Below are positions 5,741 through 7,670 of a stretch of 7,670 nucleotides of DNA, piece by piece (within the stretch, counting starts at the first letter, position 1; each line of letters starts with the position of its first letter). Under the pieces are notes generated by a model. That model had not been told where the DNA came from. It made no database searches and was given only the letters and a program-made list of their open reading frames with translations. The DNA lies in the NCBI GenBank assembly GCA_046729895.1, contig JBKPHP010000156.1:1-7670 (forward strand), in the 5' to 3' direction. The stretch is from DASXBA01 sp046729895 (GTDB taxonomy: Bacteria; Actinomycetota; Thermoleophilia; Solirubrobacterales; Thermoleophilaceae). A program made the position numbers and the translations under genes.

Positions 5741-7670
5741 GGCGGCGGCGCATTTGCGAGATGGCCGTCTCGCCCGCGAACTGCTCGCCGGTCACGCCGG
5801 TGACGAACCGCCCGCCCCGGATCAGGCCGCGGGCCTCGAGGCGGCGCAGGGCCCACAGAATTTCCCGCCAGGGAACGGCCAGCCGTTCCTCGAGGTAGAC
5901 GTCGCGGAACACCACCCCCCATCGCGACAACAGCTGCCAGGCGACGGTTTCGGCCAGCTCCTCGACGTCGTCGATCGGCTCGGCGGGCGGCAGCAGCGTC
6001 CAGCGGCCCTCCACACCCTGCCGCCATGTGCCCCGCCGGCCGCGGGAGCCAGGCCGGCGGCTGGGCCGCTGGCGGCGGGCGAACCGAGTGCGGGCGTGGA
6101 GAAGCGATCGGACGGCATTGAATCCGTCCGCGCTGACGATTCCCCGGGCGACGCCGTCCCATAGGCCTTCCTCGACGTCGGCGGGAAGGCTGCCCGTGAT
6201 GGCCTGGAGGTCCGAATGGAACAGCGCGCCGTGCCGGCGCAGGGCGTCGAGCACCTCCCGCCCGAACCCGGCGGTGGGTTCGGCCGGCGCAACCGCACCG
6301 CGGTGGGCCTGGAGGAGCCAGGGCAGATCCTGCCGGAGCATGAAGGTGATGGGCGTCCGTCGCGACGGCGTCTTGCTCGAGTGGCGCGGCTCGCGGGCGG
6401 GATCGTCACCATCAGCAGCCGGCTCCAGCACTGACAGCCGACCCCAGACCACTTCGCCCGACAGGCACAGGTCGTCGAGCCATTCGGGTCGATACGACTC
6501 GACCCGCTCGGCGAACAGCCGCTCCCACTCCCCGGCCGGCCACTCGAAGCCCTGAAGCTGCTCAATCACCTCGGCCAGCCCGGCCCGGCCGTGGAGCTGG
6601 GTCCCGGGGGAGGCGTGCCACCACGACCGGAGGAAAGTCTGCAACTCCTCCTGGCTGATGGGGCGTACCTGGGCCCGCCGGCGCTCCCGGGAGTAGCCGT
6701 GGATGCGGGCCAGCAACCGGCGGGCGCACCATTGCTCGCCCTGCTCGGGCTCGAACCGTCCGCTTACCGCGAACCCGTCTGTCCGAAGGATCTCGAGGCT
6801 TGTGGTGACCGAAGCCGGCGACAGCCCGGTGGCGGCGGCGAGATCGTCAGCGGTGAACGGGCCGGAGATGTCGAGGTGGCCCCGGACAAGGGTCACCGCC
6901 GCCTCGTCGGCGGCCGCCGCGTCGAGCACGGGGGCCAGTTCGGGTGGAAGCGGGTGATCGGGTTCGAACCTGGCGCCCCGGAAGAGGGCCTCGATCTCGG
7001 CCCGCCTCTCGGTGGCTCCCCAGAGGGCGTCGCTTCGACCCGGACTCTGAATCTCGAAGGACCGGCCCGCGCTCGCCAGCGCTTCGAAATGCTCGGCCCA
7101 CTCGGGCCGCGGCGGGGCGGCGACGAGGGACAGGAGCACATCGTGGAGCTCCTCGGGGTCGCGGACGTCAGGGGTCGCCTCGCGCCGCACCCGCTCGATG
7201 GCGTCCGGGTCGAGCCGGCCCAGCTCGCGAGGCTCCACCGGCAGGCCCCGGCGGAGCGGTACGGCCCGCGACCGGCGCTCGCCGATCTCGGTGTCCTCGT
7301 CGAGGTACGTGAACGGGGCGCCGCCCAGAATCTCGTGGGCGAGGACGCTGGGCTCGACGGTATCGACGAAGTGCAGGCGAACCGTCCCTTCCTCGAACCG
7401 GCGCAGCAGCGCTTTCAGGCCGTCGATGTCCATGGCCTCCGTCAGGCAGTCGCCCAGGGTCTCCCGCACGAGTGGGTGATCGGGGATCTCGATGGGGCCG
7501 GCCGGGGCGTTGTCCTGGCAGGCGGCGAGCGACGGGAAGACTGCGGCCATGAGGTCGGCCGCCTCCATGCGTTGAACGTTGAACGGGTTGAGGCGACCGC
7601 CCTTGCGGCGCAGCACGGCGAGCGACCGGTTGAGGTTCCAGCGCCAGCGGGCGATGAACATCGGGCTGCG
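5730..7670 (-). CDS. lhr: Lhr-family ATP-dependent DNA helicase, C-terminal half (5' end outside window)
   Basis: The frame runs from the right edge to TGA 5732-5730, showing 646 residues. No start is assigned, because codons upstream of the ATG at 7661 (R-S-P) continue the family sequence. Positions below count from that Met. The N-terminal ATPase and RecA domains lie outside. Visible are the Lhr core tail (MFIARWRWN at 1-9; PFNVQRMEAADLMAAVFP at 26-43; IPDHPLVRETL and DCLTEAMDIDGL at 59-82; LAHEIL at 108-112), then winged-helix modules of the Lhr C-terminal region (RRLLARIHGYSRERRR at 314-329; LDDLCLSGEVVWGRLS at 395-410; EGRWTLLPPAEP at 551-562; GGRFVTGVTGEQFA at 616-629). Lhr proteins are 3'-to-5' ssDNA translocases linked to DNA repair. 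This one stops about 14 residues after GEQFA, where long bacterial Lhr continue for roughly 200 more, so the terminal domain seems missing. It converges on the peroxiredoxin operon with no evident functional link. Confidence 0.88.
   Translation of the reverse strand, partial: RSPMFIARWRWNLNRSLAVLRRKGGRLNPFNVQRMEAADLMAAVFPSLAACQDNAPAGPIEIPDHPLVRETLGDCLTEAMDIDGLKALLRRFEEGTVRLHFVDTVEPSVLAHEILGGAPFTYLDEDTEIGERRSRAVPLRRGLPVEPRELGRLDPDAIERVRREATPDVRDPEELHDVLLSLVAAPPRPEWAEHFEALASAGRSFEIQSPGRSDALWGATERRAEIEALFRGARFEPDHPLPPELAPVLDAAAADEAAVTLVRGHLDISGPFTADDLAAATGLSPASVTTSLEILRTDGFAVSGRFEPEQGEQWCARRLLARIHGYSRERRRAQVRPISQEELQTFLRSWWHASPGTQLHGRAGLAEVIEQLQGFEWPAGEWERLFAERVESYRPEWLDDLCLSGEVVWGRLSVLEPAADGDDPAREPRHSSKTPSRRTPITFMLRQDLPWLLQAHRGAVAPAEPTAGFGREVLDALRRHGALFHSDLQAITGSLPADVEEGLWDGVARGIVSADGFNAVRSLLHARTRFARRQRPSRRPGSRGRRGTWRQGVEGRWTLLPPAEPIDDVEELAETVAWQLLSRWGVVFRDVYLEERLAVPWREILWALRRLEARGLIRGGRFVTGVTGEQFAGETAISQMRRRRAG

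Noticed and set aside
5733..5750. CGG-type triplet run near the lhr end as a functional repeat
   Set aside because: It simply encodes the arginine-rich tail of the Lhr protein and is too short to count as a repeat element.

Overview
The window is high-GC DNA, dense in genes and with short intergenic gaps. The encoded proteins look actinobacterial: an MMPL exporter, an ABCG-like half transporter, a short TfoX-domain protein and a long Lhr helicase. A deep-branching actinobacterial lineage such as Thermoleophilia is a guess from overall protein style; no rRNA or other marker is present. No tRNA, rRNA, CRISPR array, transposase or phage gene was seen, so this looks like an ordinary chromosomal segment with one unusual gene pair.

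Layout from left to right. (1) The last 49 codons of a TfoX/Sxy N-terminal-domain protein run in from the left edge on the plus strand (to 152). (2) A complete 717-residue MMPL/RND-type membrane exporter lies convergently on the minus strand (248-2401). (3) A 228-bp divergent intergenic region (2402-2629) holds several inverted repeats that resemble operators. (4) A 573-residue ABC half transporter (ATPase plus ABC2 membrane domain) is read rightward (2630-4351). (5) After an 83-bp gap comes a peroxiredoxin fused to a cyclic-nucleotide-binding domain (4435-5370), followed 2 bp later by a small thioredoxin-fold protein with a CxxC pair (5373-5714). (6) Converging on this pair from the right edge is the C-terminal half of an Lhr-family DNA helicase (5730-7670, minus strand), which ends earlier than classical long bacterial Lhr.

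The two exporters share one divergent control region and may be regulated together, although no regulator gene is in view. The most interesting unit is the peroxiredoxin-CNB/thioredoxin-like pair. A two-cysteine peroxidase carries a ligand-sensing domain directly after its resolving-cysteine arm, with a likely dithiol partner encoded next to it. This suggests a peroxidase whose activity or assembly responds to a cyclic nucleotide or similar ligand. That role is inferred from domain architecture and gene order only.
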